In this document: one piece after another, positions 35,421 through 45,137 of the stretch | How positions within the stretch are numbered: position 1 is the first letter of the stretch | Layout: each line of letters begins with the position of its first letter | DNA from: Serratia plymuthica NBRC 102599 | GTDB taxonomy: Bacteria; Pseudomonadota; Gammaproteobacteria; Enterobacterales; Enterobacteriaceae | Direction of reading: 5' to 3' | DNA length: 64,000 nt | Assembly (NCBI RefSeq): GCF_001590925.1 | Contig: NZ_BCTU01000023.1 | Location: 23,654-87,653, forward strand | Made by a program: the position numbers and the translations under genes | The notes under the pieces: generated by a model | What the model was told of the DNA's origin: nothing | Databases searched by the model: none | Seen by the model: only the letters and a program-made list of their open reading frames with translations

Positions 35421-36062
35421 TTACAACGCTGCACCCTTGACGGCGCTGCGCGCCAGTTCGCTGATGCGTTCGTAGTCGCCGCTCTCCAACGCGTCGGCCG
35501 GCACCAGCCAGGATCCACCGATGCACAGCACGCTTTTCAGCGCCAGGTAATCTCGGTAGTTATTCGGCGTGATGCCTCCGGTCGGACAAAAACGCACCTG
35601 CGGGAATGGGCCGCCGATAGCCTGCAACGCTTTTACGCCGCCGTTGGCTTCTGCCGGGAAGAACTTGAACTCGCGCAGGCCGTAATCCATGCCCAGCATC
35701 AGCTCTGAAACGGTGCTGATGCCCGGAATTAACGGAATGGTCCCTGCGGTAGCGGCTTTCAGCAACGCCTCGGTAAGGCCTGGGCTGATAGCGAATTGCG
35801 CACCGGCCTCGGTCACCTCTTGCAACTGTTGGGGATTAATTACCGTACCTGCGCCGATAATCGCCTCCGGCACCTCTTTGGCAATGGCGCGGATCGCCTC
35901 CATGGCGCAGGCGGTACGTAACGTCACCTCCAGCACGCGAACGCCACCGGCGACCAGCGCCCTGGCCAGCGGCACAGCATGTTCCAGTTTATTGATCACA
36001 ATGACCGGAACCACCGGGCCCGCCGTCAGGATCTGTTCTGCGCTGGTTTTCCAGTTTTTCAT
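35421..36062 (-). CDS. eda: KDPG/KHG aldolase Eda
   Basis: 213-residue class I aldolase that splits 2-keto-3-deoxy-6-phosphogluconate into pyruvate and glyceraldehyde 3-phosphate; it also acts in hexuronate breakdown. The catalytic Glu lies in VLEVTLRT (about 43-50) and the Schiff-base Lys in EFKFFPAEA (about 133). It lies downstream of zwf but is separated from it by a terminator, and the usual edd gene is missing between them. Confidence 0.95.
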   Translation of the reverse strand: MKNWKTSAEQILTAGPVVPVIVINKLEHAVPLARALVAGGVRVLEVTLRTACAMEAIRAIAKEVPEAIIGAGTVINPQQLQEVTEAGAQFAISPGLTEALLKAATAGTIPLIPGISTVSELMLGMDYGLREFKFFPAEANGGVKALQAIGGPFPQVRFCPTGGITPNNYRDYLALKSVLCIGGSWLVPADALESGDYERISELARSAVKGAAL

Positions 36063-36180
36063 TATTATGTCTCCACTACTTACGGTTTATAAATGGCACG
36101 CCCCTGCCACAGGGCTCCGCAAGTGTATGCGGGCGTCCGGCCGTACCCTAAGTGAGGTTGCTATCCCGCGTTCTGCGGGC

Positions 36181-36209
36181 AAAAAAATGCCGGCAGATAA
36201 GCTGCCGGC
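36181..36209 (-). terminator. Rho-independent terminator of zwf
   Basis: On the minus strand GCCGGCAG (36209-36202 complement) pairs with CTGCCGGC, followed by ATTTTTTT (36188-36181). It isolates zwf from eda. Confidence 0.85.
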
Positions 36210-36216
36210 GGCGTCG

Positions 36217-37692
36217 TTACTCGAACTCGTTCCAGGAACGGCCATCGCGGGTGATCATCGCGACCGAGGCTACCGGGCCCCAGGTGCCGGACTGGTAAGG
36301 TTTCGGCGCTTCGTTGTCCGCTTTCCATGCGTCCATGATGGAGTCGACCCATTTCCAGGCCTCTTCCACCTCGTCACGGCGCACGAACAGCGCCTGAATG
36401 CCGCGCATGGTCTCCAGCAACAAACGCTCGTAGGCGTCTGCCACGTGCTCTTGGTTAAAGGTTTCCGAGAAACTCAGATCCAGCTTGGTGGTTTGCAGAC
36501 GGTGCTTGTGATCCAACCCCGGTACCTTGTTCAGCACCTGGATCTCGATACCTTCATCCGGCTGCAGTCGAATGGTCAACTTGTTCTGCGGCAGTTGCTG
36601 GTAAGAGTCGCTGAACAGGTTCAACGGCGGGTTCTTGAAGTAAACCACCACTTCAGAACATTTGGTCGGCAGGCGTTTACCGGTACGCAGGTAGAACGGC
36701 ACGCCGGCCCACTGCCAGTTGTCGATATCCACGCGGATAGAAACGAAGGTTTCGGTGTTGCTGCTTTTGTTCGCCCCTTCCTCTTCCAGGTAGCCAGGCA
36801 CTTTTTTGCCCTGCACAAAACCGGCGGTGTATTGGCCGCGCACCGTGGTTTCGCGCACATTGGTCTGATTAATGCGGCGCAGCGAGCGCAGCACCTTCAC
36901 TTTCTCGTCACGAATGCGATCGGTGGTCAGATCCGCCGGTGGCGACATGGCAATCATGGTCAGGATTTGCAGCAGGTGGTTCTGAATCATGTCGCGCATC
37001 TGGCCGGCCTGGTCAAAGTAGCCCCAGCGCCCTTCGATGCCCACCTCTTCCGCCACGGTGATCTGTACTGAATCGATAGTGCGGTTGTCCCAGTTGGAGG
37101 CAAACAACGAGTTGGCAAAACGCAGCGCCAGCAGGTTCAGTACCGTCTCTTTACCGAGGTAGTGGTCAATACGGTAAACCTGGGACTCGTTGAAGTACTC
37201 CGCCACCTGATCGTTGATCACGCGGGAAGACGCCAGATCGGTGCCCAACGGTTTTTCCATCACGACGCGCGCCGGGTCGTGATTCAGTTTTGCCTCGCCC
37301 AGCCCTTTGCAGATCGCGCCGAAGGTGCTTGGCGGCATGGCGAAGTAGTTGATGGTGGTGCGATGCTTCTGGTCCAGCATTTTACCCAGTTTGGTAAAGT
37401 TTTTGCTGTCGTTCACATCCAGGTTGCAGAAATCCAGGCGCGCGCTCAGCGTAGCCCAGAGTTCGTCATCCAGTTTTTCTTTCATAAAGGTGCCAAGCGC
37501 TTCCTTGACCACCTTGATATAGGCTTCTTTATCCCACTCGGCACGGCCAACGCCGATAATCCGCGTTTCCGGGTGGATATGGCCGGCTTTTTCTAACTGG
37601 TACAGGGAAGGCAGCAGCTTACGACGCGCCAAATCGCCTTTCGCGCCGAAAATAACCAGGTCACACGCCTGGGCTGTAGAGGTTACCGCCAT
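36217..37692 (-). CDS. zwf: Glucose-6-phosphate 1-dehydrogenase Zwf
   Basis: First enzyme of the oxidative pentose phosphate and Entner-Doudoroff routes; makes NADPH. 491 residues; NADP-binding motif FGAKGDLARRKL (about 15-26) and the active-site sequence RIDHYLGKE (about 178-186). ATG 37692 is preferred: AGGAG sits 6-7 bases before it but directly abuts the ATG at 37698. A HexR-like operator lies 26 bases upstream. Divergent from hexR, as in E. coli. Confidence 0.96.
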   Translation of the reverse strand: MAVTSTAQACDLVIFGAKGDLARRKLLPSLYQLEKAGHIHPETRIIGVGRAEWDKEAYIKVVKEALGTFMKEKLDDELWATLSARLDFCNLDVNDSKNFTKLGKMLDQKHRTTINYFAMPPSTFGAICKGLGEAKLNHDPARVVMEKPLGTDLASSRVINDQVAEYFNESQVYRIDHYLGKETVLNLLALRFANSLFASNWDNRTIDSVQITVAEEVGIEGRWGYFDQAGQMRDMIQNHLLQILTMIAMSPPADLTTDRIRDEKVKVLRSLRRINQTNVRETTVRGQYTAGFVQGKKVPGYLEEEGANKSSNTETFVSIRVDIDNWQWAGVPFYLRTGKRLPTKCSEVVVYFKNPPLNLFSDSYQQLPQNKLTIRLQPDEGIEIQVLNKVPGLDHKHRLQTTKLDLSFSETFNQEHVADAYERLLLETMRGIQALFVRRDEVEEAWKWVDSIMDAWKADNEAPKPYQSGTWGPVASVAMITRDGRSWNEFE

Positions 37693-37717
37693 GTTCATCT
37701 CCTCGTTGCAGGATATT

Positions 37718-37732
37718 TGTAATTTTCTTACA
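37718..37732. promoter_or_regulatory. HexR operator at zwf
   Basis: TGTAATTTTCTTACA fits the HexR consensus TGTARTWAAATTACA at both outer arms. It lies between zwf and hexR, where HexR control of zwf is expected. Confidence 0.7.
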
Positions 37733-38019
37733 TTACTAATGTACTCTCTTTGACTACGGCCAGTAAACCCGGATCAAAAGCAGAAAAAAAGCCCCAGAAA
37801 CTCCAGTGTTAAGCGCGATCGGGCGTAAACGCCGCTGACGAAACTAAAAACTGTAATTTTCTGTCTTTTTTGACGCTCTTTTACCATTATGAAAGTTAGA
37901 CACAGGTCATGTTCTGATGAAAAAAGTCTGCATACCCTCTGTCGAGACTGCCAACGGTTACCGGCACGTAGTATATTTTCATTAAACCGGCATTGATTTC
38001 TCCTTTGATTGAAATCGAC

Positions 38020-38063
38020 ATATCCGATGGATTCCAAGTGGCAGCTTGAAAGACTGCGGGTAT
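38020..38063. repeat. Interspersed palindromic repeat, copy B
   Basis: ATATCCGATGG...GCAGCTTGAAAGACTGCGGG-TAT; shares GCAGCTTGAAAGAC and GGGT with copy A. It lies just before hexR and overlaps an in-frame ATG (38046), which argues that this ATG is not the hexR start. Confidence 0.6.
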
Positions 38064-38087
38064 AAAACCATGAGTGACTCTCGTTAT

Positions 38088-38960
38088 ATGAATACGCTGG
38101 AAAAAATCCAGAGCCATCTGGAGCTCCTGAGCAAATCTGAAAGGAAAGTCGCCGAGGTGATCCTGGCCTCCCCACAAACCGCCATTCACTCCAGTATCGC
38201 CACGCTGGCCAAGATGGCGGACGTCAGCGAACCCACCGTCAACCGTTTTTGTCGCCGTCTCGATACCAAGGGCTTCCCCGATTTTAAGCTGCATCTGGCG
38301 CAAAGCCTGGCCAACGGCACCCCGTACGTAAATCGTAACGTGGAGGAAGATGACAGCGTCGATTCCTACACCGGTAAAATATTCGAATCGGTGATGGCCT
38401 GCCTGGATACAGTAAAGGCAAATTTGGATATTGCCGCAATCAATCGTGCGGTTGACCTGCTTACGCAGGCAAAAAAGATCTCTTTCTTTGGTTTAGGCGC
38501 GTCGGCGGCAGTCGCCCACGACGCGATGAACAAATTTTTCCGTTTTAATATCCCGGTGGTCTACTTCGATGACATCGTCATGCAACGCATGGGATGCATG
38601 AACTCCAGCGAAGGCGACGTGGTGGTATTAATTTCCCACACTGGCCGCACCAAAAACCTGGTTGAAATGGCGCAACTGGCGCGCGAAAACGACGCCACGG
38701 TGATCGCCATCACCTCACGCGATACCCCCCTCGCCCATGCGGCGACGCTTTCTCTGCTGCTCGATGTGCCGGAAGACACAGACGTTTATATGCCGATGGT
38801 GTCCCGAATTGCGCAATTAACGCTCATCGACGTTCTGGCTACCGGATTTACCTTGCGCAGAGGGGCTAAATTCAGAGATAACTTGAAGCGGGTCAAGGAA
38901 GCGTTAAAAGAATCGCGCTTTGATAAGGGCGCAGTTATTCCGAATAATTTCGACTCGTAA
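38088..38960 (+). CDS. hexR: RpiR-family regulator HexR
   Basis: Transcription regulator of central carbon metabolism whose DNA binding is relieved by KDPG. 290 residues: N-terminal helix-turn-helix (about 1-75, with MADVSEPTVNRFCRRLDTKG) and a C-terminal SIS domain (about 125-260, FFGLGASAAVAHDA and ISHTGRTKNLVE). ATG 38088 matches the E. coli start (MN-LEKIQS); ATG 38070 is also possible, while 38046 lies in a repeat. Ribosome sites are weak for all. Flanked by zwf and pykA as in E. coli; both carry HexR-like sites. Confidence 0.94.
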   Translation: MNTLEKIQSHLELLSKSERKVAEVILASPQTAIHSSIATLAKMADVSEPTVNRFCRRLDTKGFPDFKLHLAQSLANGTPYVNRNVEEDDSVDSYTGKIFESVMACLDTVKANLDIAAINRAVDLLTQAKKISFFGLGASAAVAHDAMNKFFRFNIPVVYFDDIVMQRMGCMNSSEGDVVVLISHTGRTKNLVEMAQLARENDATVIAITSRDTPLAHAATLSLLLDVPEDTDVYMPMVSRIAQLTLIDVLATGFTLRRGAKFRDNLKRVKEALKESRFDKGAVIPNNFDS

Positions 38961-39052
38961 CCGATGTAAAAAACCTGCCGAAAAATTTGAACGGCAGTCT
39001 TAGAGGCAGTACCTGTAAAACGCTCATGCGGGTAACCCGGGTGAAACATCAG

Positions 39053-39067
39053 TGTAGTAAAATTACA
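39053..39067. promoter_or_regulatory. HexR operator at pykA
   Basis: TGTAGTAAAATTACA is a full match to the HexR consensus TGTARTWAAATTACA. It lies 73 bases before the pykA start, at a promoter-like position. Confidence 0.85.
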
Positions 39068-39140
39068 TTTCACTCCTGGTTTCGTTATCCGACGTTATCG
39101 CAACACCAATACTTTGCTTCACCAGTCAACGGAGTAATAC

Positions 39141-40583
39141 ATGTCCAGACGGCTCAGAAGAACCAAAATTGTTACCACCCTAGGCCCGGCTACTGACCGC
39201 GACAATAATCTTGAAAAGATCATTGCTGCCGGCGCTAACGTGGTTCGGCTCAACTTTTCCCATGGCAGCGCGGAAGATCACCAGGCTCGCGCGGATAAAG
39301 TGCGCGAAATCGCTGCCAAACTGGGGCGTCACGTCGCTATTCTGGGCGACCTGCAAGGGCCGAAAATCCGTGTTTCCACCTTTAAGGAAGGCAAAATCTT
39401 CCTCAATATCGGTGACAAATTTCTGCTCGATGCCAACATGGCAAAAGGCGAAGGCGATAAAGAAAAAGTCGGTATCGACTATAAAGGCCTGCCTGCCGAC
39501 GTGGTGCCGGGCGACGTACTGCTGCTGGACGATGGCCGCGTACAGTTGAAAGTGCTCGAAGTTCAGGGCATGAAAGTGTTTACCGAGGTGACCGTTGGCG
39601 GCCCGCTGTCCAACAACAAAGGCATCAACAAACTGGGCGGTGGCCTGTCCGCAGAAGCCCTGACCGAGAAAGATAAAGCCGATATCATTACCGCGGCAAA
39701 AATCGGCGTCGACTATCTGGCGGTTTCCTTCCCGCGTACCGGCGAAGACCTGAACTACGCACGCCGTCTGGCGCGCGATGCAGGTTGCAACGCCAAGATC
39801 GTTTCTAAAGTTGAACGCGCCGAAGCCGTGTGCAGCGACGAAGCAATGGACGACATCATCCTGGCTTCCGACGTGGTGATGGTCGCCCGTGGTGATCTGG
39901 GCGTTGAAATCGGCGATCCGGAACTGGTCGGCATTCAGAAAAAACTGATCCGTCGCGCCCGCACGCTGAACCGCGCCGTCATTACCGCGACCCAGATGAT
40001 GGAATCGATGATCACCAACCCGATGCCAACCCGCGCCGAAGTCATGGACGTGGCGAACGCCGTGCTGGATGGCACCGACGCCGTAATGCTGTCTGCCGAA
40101 ACCGCTGCGGGCCAGTACCCGGCGGAAACCGTGGCGGCGATGGCGCGCGTTTGTCTGGGTGCTGAAAAAATCCCAAGCATCAACGTCTCCAAACACCGTT
40201 TGGACGTACAGTTCGACAACATCGAAGAAGCCATTGCCATGTCTTCAATGTACGCCGCCAACCACCTGAAAGGCGTGACTGCACTGATCGCCATGACAGA
40301 ATCGGGCCGCACTGCGCTGATGATGTCACGTATCAGCTCCGGACTGCCGATCTTCGCCATGTCACGTCATGAGCACACGCTAAACCTGACGGCGCTGTAT
40401 CGCGGCGTTACGCCGGTTTATTTCGACAGCCATAACGATGGCGTCATCGCGGCCAATGACGCAGTGAATCGCCTGCGCGACAAAGGCTTCCTGGTTTCCG
40501 GCGACCTGGTGATCGTGACACAGGGCGACGTGATGGAAACCGTTGGCACCACCAACACCAGCCGTATCCTGCGCGTAGAATAA
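39141..40583 (+). CDS. pykA: Pyruvate kinase II PykA
   Basis: AMP-activated pyruvate kinase; converts PEP and ADP to pyruvate and ATP. 480 residues. Barrel motifs [42 protein letters not shown] with the catalytic Lys, the [11 protein letters not shown] metal/substrate loop, and [13 protein letters not shown] precedes the ATG. HexR-like operator upstream; strong terminator downstream. Confidence 0.97.
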   Translation: MSRRLRRTKIVTTLGPATDRDNNLEKIIAAGANVVRLNFSHGSAEDHQARADKVREIAAKLGRHVAILGDLQGPKIRVSTFKEGKIFLNIGDKFLLDANMAKGEGDKEKVGIDYKGLPADVVPGDVLLLDDGRVQLKVLEVQGMKVFTEVTVGGPLSNNKGINKLGGGLSAEALTEKDKADIITAAKIGVDYLAVSFPRTGEDLNYARRLARDAGCNAKIVSKVERAEAVCSDEAMDDIILASDVVMVARGDLGVEIGDPELVGIQKKLIRRARTLNRAVITATQMMESMITNPMPTRAEVMDVANAVLDGTDAVMLSAETAAGQYPAETVAAMARVCLGAEKIPSINVSKHRLDVQFDNIEEAIAMSSMYAANHLKGVTALIAMTESGRTALMMSRISSGLPIFAMSRHEHTLNLTALYRGVTPVYFDSHNDGVIAANDAVNRLRDKGFLVSGDLVIVTQGDVMETVGTTNTSRILRVE

Positions 40584-40594
40584 CCTCGCTTGCC

Positions 40595-40623
40595 GCCGGC
40601 CGTTAACACGGCCGGCATTTTTT
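40595..40623 (+). terminator. Rho-independent terminator of pykA
   Basis: GCCGGCCG (40595-40602) pairs with CGGCCGGC (40609-40616), followed by A and six T. Confidence 0.9.
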
Positions 40624-40689
40624 CCCGCACCGCCCTTTCCGCCTGATAAACTCGTCTCCAGTCGCCGCTAAGGCAAACGGAGAGACAAG

Positions 40690-41574
40690 ATGCTTCATCA
40701 ACACCCACAGCAAAACAGCAGTTCGCTTGCATTGGATCTTGACGGCCAGGGGCTGGAAAGCCTGGATGATGACCGCCTGCAGGGCAGCGCATTACTGAAA
40801 ATCAGCCTGTACGACAATCGCCTCCGCCAGTTTCCGGCGCAGATCTTTCAGCATCGTGCGCTGCAGGTACTGAATATCTCCTGTAACCAACTCAGTGAAC
40901 TGCCGGAAGAGCTCGGCCAATGGCAAAAACTGGCGATGCTGGATTGCGGTCACAACAAAGCCGAGTGCGTGCCTGCCAGCATCGGCCAACTCAGCGAACT
41001 GACCTATCTTTATCTGAGCGACAACGCTTTCAGCACGCTCCCCATAGAGCTGGGCCGTTTGCATAAATTGCGCTATCTAAACGTGACCGATAACCTACTG
41101 AGCGAACTGCCGGCTGCTATCGTTCAATTGAGCGGCCTGCAGGAACTGAGGCTGTATAACAACCAGATTACCGTGTTGCCGGCCGCCATCGGCCAGTTGA
41201 GCGCACTGCGGGAACTGCACCTGATGAATAATCGTCTGGAAACGTTGCCGGAAGAGATCTCGCAATTGTCTGAATTGGCGGTGCTGGACGTGGAAAATAA
41301 CGCCATCAACAGGCTACCTGCGGCATTCTGCCACTTAGCCAGCCTGACCGACCTCAATCTGCGCGCTAATCAGCTACGGCAGCTGCCAGGCTGTTTCGGT
41401 CAACTAACGGCGCTCACCACGCTTGACCTGCGCGCTAACCGGTTGAGTGAGCTGCCGGACAGCATGGCGGCATTGACTCGTCTGCGGCGATTAGATTTAC
41501 GCTGGAACAACTTCGCCCAGATGCCGACAGTACTGGAACCATTGATGGCGCAAGGCTGTATGGTGCATATATAA
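40690..41574 (+). CDS. Leucine-rich-repeat protein
   Basis: 294 residues made almost entirely of about ten 23-residue leucine-rich repeats of the pattern LxxLPxxIGQLSxLxxLxLxxN (for example ELPAAIVQLSGLQELRLYNN). No signal peptide, membrane helix or catalytic C-terminal domain (such as the NEL ubiquitin ligase of IpaH/SspH) is present, so it is likely a cytosolic binding scaffold or a secreted protein without a classical signal. GGAGAGAC lies before the ATG. It sits between pykA and lpxM, which are neighbours in E. coli, so it is an insertion in the conserved order. Function unknown. Confidence 0.88.
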   Translation: MLHQHPQQNSSSLALDLDGQGLESLDDDRLQGSALLKISLYDNRLRQFPAQIFQHRALQVLNISCNQLSELPEELGQWQKLAMLDCGHNKAECVPASIGQLSELTYLYLSDNAFSTLPIELGRLHKLRYLNVTDNLLSELPAAIVQLSGLQELRLYNNQITVLPAAIGQLSALRELHLMNNRLETLPEEISQLSELAVLDVENNAINRLPAAFCHLASLTDLNLRANQLRQLPGCFGQLTALTTLDLRANRLSELPDSMAALTRLRRLDLRWNNFAQMPTVLEPLMAQGCMVHI

Positions 41575-41590
41575 GCGCAGTAAAAACAAA

Positions 41591-41618
41591 GGGCCAGCCA
41601 CCTTTCGATGGCTGGCCC
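41591..41618. terminator. Bidirectional terminator between LRR gene and lpxM
   Basis: GGGCCAGCCA (41591-41600) pairs with TGGCTGGCCC (41609-41618). On the minus strand it is followed by TTTGTTTTT, so it mainly ends lpxM. Confidence 0.85.
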
Positions 41619-41643
41619 TTGTGGCCGGAAGCGACTGTGCCGC

Positions 41644-42612
41644 TTAGCGATACAAATCGTCGCGTGAATAGGGCTCAGTTTCCCCTTCTTTACGCGTTTT
41701 CAGCAGTTTGAGGATCCAGGTGTATTGCTCTGGGTTCGGCCCCACCAAATTCTCCACTTCTTCATTCATGCGGCGCGCAATATAAGGGTCATCGGCCGTG
41801 GCCAAATCATCCATCGGCGGGCGAATATGGATATCCAGCATGCTGGTTTTGCCGTCATACACCGGGAACAAAGGCACGATTGCCGCACGGCACACCTTCA
41901 TCAGGCGCCCCACCGCGGGCAGCGTCGCTTTGTAGGTAGCAAAAAAGTCGACGAACTCGCTATGTTCGGCGCCGTGATCCTGATCGGGCAGATAATAGCC
42001 CCAATACCCCTGACGCACCGAGCTGATAAACGGCTTGATACCGTCATTGCGCGCATGCATTCGGCCGCCAAACTTACGGCGCACCGCATTCCACAGATAA
42101 TCCACCAAAGGGTTGCTTTGGTTGTGGAACATCGCCGCCATCGGCTGACCACGTGCCGCCATCAGCATTGCGGGTACATCCACCGCCCATCCGTGCGGCA
42201 CCAGGAAAATCACGTTGCGACCTTCTTCGCGGATCTTATCCAGCACCTCTTCTCCGTGCCAACGCACGCGCTTCAGCACTTTTTCCGGTTTGGTGCAGGC
42301 CAGTTCCGCCATCAGAATCATTGATTGCGGCGCGGTGGCGAACATCTCGTCAATAATGTGCTCGCGTTCGTTTTCCGACACTTCCGGCAGGCAATACAGC
42401 AGGTTGATACGCGCACGGCGGCGGGCGCTTTTTGCCACCTTGCCGACCAGTTTGCCAACTGCACCTAGCACCGGATCGCGCAAGCGAGCAGGGATCAGTG
42501 AAATGCCGGCCATCAGCCCGGTTCCCAGCCAAACGCCCCAGTAGCGTGGATGGTAAAAGGCTTTTTGAAATTGCGGGATGAACTCCAGGTTCGATTTTTT
42601 CTCGTTTTGCAT
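41644..42612 (-). CDS. lpxM: Lipid A late acyltransferase LpxM (MsbB)
   Basis: Inner-membrane enzyme that adds the final (usually myristoyl) acyl chain to lipid A. 322 residues; an N-terminal membrane anchor and the HX4D catalytic motif HGWAVD (about 138-143), with the conserved MFHNQSNPLVDYLWN and YYLPDQDHGAEHSEFVDFF regions. ATG 42612 gives MQNEKK; two codons upstream is another ATG. Located between the pykA region and mepM as in E. coli. Confidence 0.95.
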   Translation of the reverse strand: MQNEKKSNLEFIPQFQKAFYHPRYWGVWLGTGLMAGISLIPARLRDPVLGAVGKLVGKVAKSARRRARINLLYCLPEVSENEREHIIDEMFATAPQSMILMAELACTKPEKVLKRVRWHGEEVLDKIREEGRNVIFLVPHGWAVDVPAMLMAARGQPMAAMFHNQSNPLVDYLWNAVRRKFGGRMHARNDGIKPFISSVRQGYWGYYLPDQDHGAEHSEFVDFFATYKATLPAVGRLMKVCRAAIVPLFPVYDGKTSMLDIHIRPPMDDLATADDPYIARRMNEEVENLVGPNPEQYTWILKLLKTRKEGETEPYSRDDLYR

Positions 42613-42761
42613 GCACAAGCTCTTAACTTAGCGGTTCGGCTAATCATAATTGCAAAGACTGATTTTGCAATTAACAACGATGAAGCGCCAATATAAAACA
42701 GCATCGGCCCGCAATCAGGCCGATGGAATCACTGGCGCGGCAACGCGCCCGAACAAAAGGA

Positions 42762-44084
42762 TTAGTCCAACTGCAGTTGAGGAACCACTTCCTTTACCTG
42801 CGCCAGATAATCGCTGCGGTCTTTACCGCTCAACCCTTCGGAACGCGGCAGTTTCGCCGTCAACGGGTTGACCGCCTGTTGGTTGGTCCACATTTCGAAA
42901 TGCAGGTGCGGCCCGGTAGAACGGCCGGTGTTACCCGATAACGCGATGCGGTCGCCACGTTTGACCTTTTGCCCTGGTTTAACCAGCAGTTTTTTCAGGT
43001 GCATATAACGTGTGGTGTACTGACGGCCATGACGGATCGCCACATAGTTGCCTGCGGCACCGCTGCGTTTGGCGATCAATACTTCACCGTCACCCACCGC
43101 CAGCACCGGGGTGCCAACCGGCATCGCAAAGTCGACGCCTTTATGCGGCGCAATGCGTCCGGTCACCGGATTCACCCGGCGCGGATTGAAGTTTGAAGAA
43201 ATGCGGAACTGCTTCATGGTTGGGAAACGCATAAAGCCGCGCGCCAGGCCGGAGCCCTGACGATCGTAGAATTTGCCGTCTTCAGCGCGAATGGCGTAGT
43301 AATCTTTGCCGCCGGAACGCATACGTACGCCCAGCAACTGGCTTTGCGAGCTCTTGCCGTCAAAGTGTTCGCGGGACATCAATACCGAGAACTGGTCGCC
43401 CTTACGCAGTTTGCGGAAATCCAACTGCCACTGCAGCGCTTTGATTACCGCGTTGATTTCAGCGCGGCTCAAGCCGGCAGCACTGGCGCTGCTGACGAAG
43501 CTGCCGTTGAGGCGGCCGCTGATCACGTTATTACGCCATTCACCCTGCTGGGCTTCCTGGGTTTCTTTGAAACTATTGCCTACGCGATCGTAAGTGCGGG
43601 TTTCACGCCGGGAGACTTCCCAGGTCAAACGCTGCAGATCGCCGGCATCGTTTACCGTCCACGACAGCTGCTGACCAATCTTCAGATTACGCAGATCGCG
43701 ATTTTGCGATGCCAGCATAGAGACGTCCGACATATCTATGCCGTACTGGGTCAGAATGCTGCCCAGCGTATCGCCGGTAGAAACTACATATTCATGCACG
43801 CCATCTTCGCCGGCGACCTTCTGGTCCAGCTCATCCTGTGGGATGTCATCATCGGGAGTGGCTTGGTCAAGGTCGATCGGCTCACTGGCTTCTGGCAGTA
43901 AGGACCGTAACTGGCTGGATTCTAATTCGATGTTCTTTACGATGGGGTTATGTTCTGGGTGATAAACAAAAGGCCGCCAAACGGCGACGGCCAGTGTAAC
44001 CACTGTCAGCGACCCCAGCATGACGCGATGGGGCCGTGGCAGGTTGTTATACGCCAGAGCGATAGTTCGGACTATCTGCTGCAC
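42762..44084 (-). CDS. mepM: Murein DD-endopeptidase MepM
   Basis: 440-residue membrane-anchored cell-wall hydrolase that cuts D-Ala-mDAP cross-links to let new murein be inserted. N-terminal helix (about 20-38), LysM-like domain (HEYVVSTGDTLGSILTQYG, about 97-140), and C-terminal M23 zinc peptidase with HKGVDFAMPVGTPV and GPHLHFEMW (metal and catalytic His). It lies 21 bases after znuA on the same strand. Confidence 0.95.
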   Translation of the reverse strand: MQQIVRTIALAYNNLPRPHRVMLGSLTVVTLAVAVWRPFVYHPEHNPIVKNIELESSQLRSLLPEASEPIDLDQATPDDDIPQDELDQKVAGEDGVHEYVVSTGDTLGSILTQYGIDMSDVSMLASQNRDLRNLKIGQQLSWTVNDAGDLQRLTWEVSRRETRTYDRVGNSFKETQEAQQGEWRNNVISGRLNGSFVSSASAAGLSRAEINAVIKALQWQLDFRKLRKGDQFSVLMSREHFDGKSSQSQLLGVRMRSGGKDYYAIRAEDGKFYDRQGSGLARGFMRFPTMKQFRISSNFNPRRVNPVTGRIAPHKGVDFAMPVGTPVLAVGDGEVLIAKRSGAAGNYVAIRHGRQYTTRYMHLKKLLVKPGQKVKRGDRIALSGNTGRSTGPHLHFEMWTNQQAVNPLTAKLPRSEGLSGKDRSDYLAQVKEVVPQLQLD

Positions 44085-44105
44085 TCGATATTTTCCTCAT
44101 AATCT

Positions 44106-45059
44106 TTACTTCAGGCAGCTCACGTACTGGTTTGACAGCTGAGTCAGGAAGATCCCGTAGCTGTCTTTCCCCAGTGCGATGCCGGTGCCCAGCGGGTCCA
44201 GCGTTCCAGAACGCACTTTGGTACCCTTGGCAACGGCATTGATTACGGCCGGCCTGAATTGTGGCTCAGCAAAAACGCAGACTGCTTTCTGCTCAACCAA
44301 CTGTGTTCGAATTTGGTGTAGGCGCTGTGCTCCAGGCTGTATTTCGGGATTAACGGTAAAATGGCCCATTGGGCTCAAGCCGAAGTGTTTTTCAAAGTAG
44401 CCGTAAGCATCATGAAAAACAAAATATCCCTTGCCTTGCACAGGCCTAAGCATGTTACCAACATTTTTGTCAGTTTGCGTCAGCAGATTCTCGAACTGGC
44501 GCAGGTTTGCGTCTAATTTGTCCTTATTTTGCGGCATAAGTTCCAATAACCTGTCGTGAATCGCGATCGCGGTCACTTTTGCCACTTCCGGGGATAACCA
44601 AACGTGCATATTATATTCGCCGTGATGATGTCCATCATCTTCGCCATGATCTGCATGGTTATGCGCATCCCCGGCATGTTCATCTCCATGATCGTCGTCG
44701 TCACCCTTCATCAACAGGGGCTTCACCCCGCTCAGTTCACTGATGGCCAATTGACGATTGGCCGATACCGGGGTGAGCGATTTGGTCAGAAAGGCTTCCA
44801 TGTCCGGCCCTACCCACACCACCAGATCGGCGGCGCGCAGGCGCTGAATATCGGAAGGGCGCAGAGCAAAATCATGCGGCGAAGCGCCATCCGGCAGCAA
44901 CACCTCGGTTGACGTCACGCCGTCGGCTATCGCAGAAGCGATAAACCCCAGCGGACGAATGGAAGTCACCACCGCGGCATAAGCGCTGTTCAGCGGCCCG
45001 GCCATCATCAATGCGCTGGCCAGCAGCGTGCGTTGCAGCCATTTATTTTTCTGTGCCAT
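44106..45059 (-). CDS. znuA: Periplasmic zinc-binding protein ZnuA
   Basis: Zinc-binding component of the ZnuABC high-affinity importer. About 317 residues. Signal peptide ends SAYA; zinc ligands include His in [20 protein letters not shown] and GHFTVNPE. A His/Asp-rich loop (about 118-145, [20 protein letters not shown]) is typical. ATG 45059 starts a normal signal peptide; in-frame ATG 45083 lies only five bases from the Zur site and leaves almost no leader. Divergent from znuCB. Confidence 0.95.
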   Translation of the reverse strand: MAQKNKWLQRTLLASALMMAGPLNSAYAAVVTSIRPLGFIASAIADGVTSTEVLLPDGASPHDFALRPSDIQRLRAADLVVWVGPDMEAFLTKSLTPVSANRQLAISELSGVKPLLMKGDDDDHGDEHAGDAHNHADHGEDDGHHHGEYNMHVWLSPEVAKVTAIAIHDRLLELMPQNKDKLDANLRQFENLLTQTDKNVGNMLRPVQGKGYFVFHDAYGYFEKHFGLSPMGHFTVNPEIQPGAQRLHQIRTQLVEQKAVCVFAEPQFRPAVINAVAKGTKVRSGTLDPLGTGIALGKDSYGIFLTQLSNQYVSCLK

Positions 45060-45087
45060 TCTCAGTAATCCCGTCGTTTTCATCAGC

Positions 45088-45110
45088 GAGGCGTGATATT
45101 ATAACATTCG
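45088..45110. promoter_or_regulatory. Zur operator between znuA and znuC
   Basis: GTGATATTATAACATTCG lies in a 23-base site matching the Zur consensus at 17 of 22 fixed positions. It overlaps a TATAAT element for znuA on the minus strand. Zur repression of divergent znuA and znuCB when zinc is sufficient is well established in enterobacteria. Confidence 0.85.
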
Positions 45111-45137
45111 GTTAGTTCTGCAAAATGTAATCACGAG

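Noticed and set aside
35107..35475. Frames of 60-120 codons on both strands in the mdtJ-eda gap
   Set aside because: They run through the eda terminator and AT-rich DNA or into eda itself; Lys/Phe-rich composition reflects base composition only.
39180..40196. 338-codon open frame on the minus strand
   Set aside because: Antisense to pykA; the real gene on the plus strand is unmistakable.
40690..41574. Regular repetition considered as tandem DNA repeat or CRISPR
   Set aside because: The repetition is at protein level (23-residue leucine-rich repeats) and the DNA units are too different.
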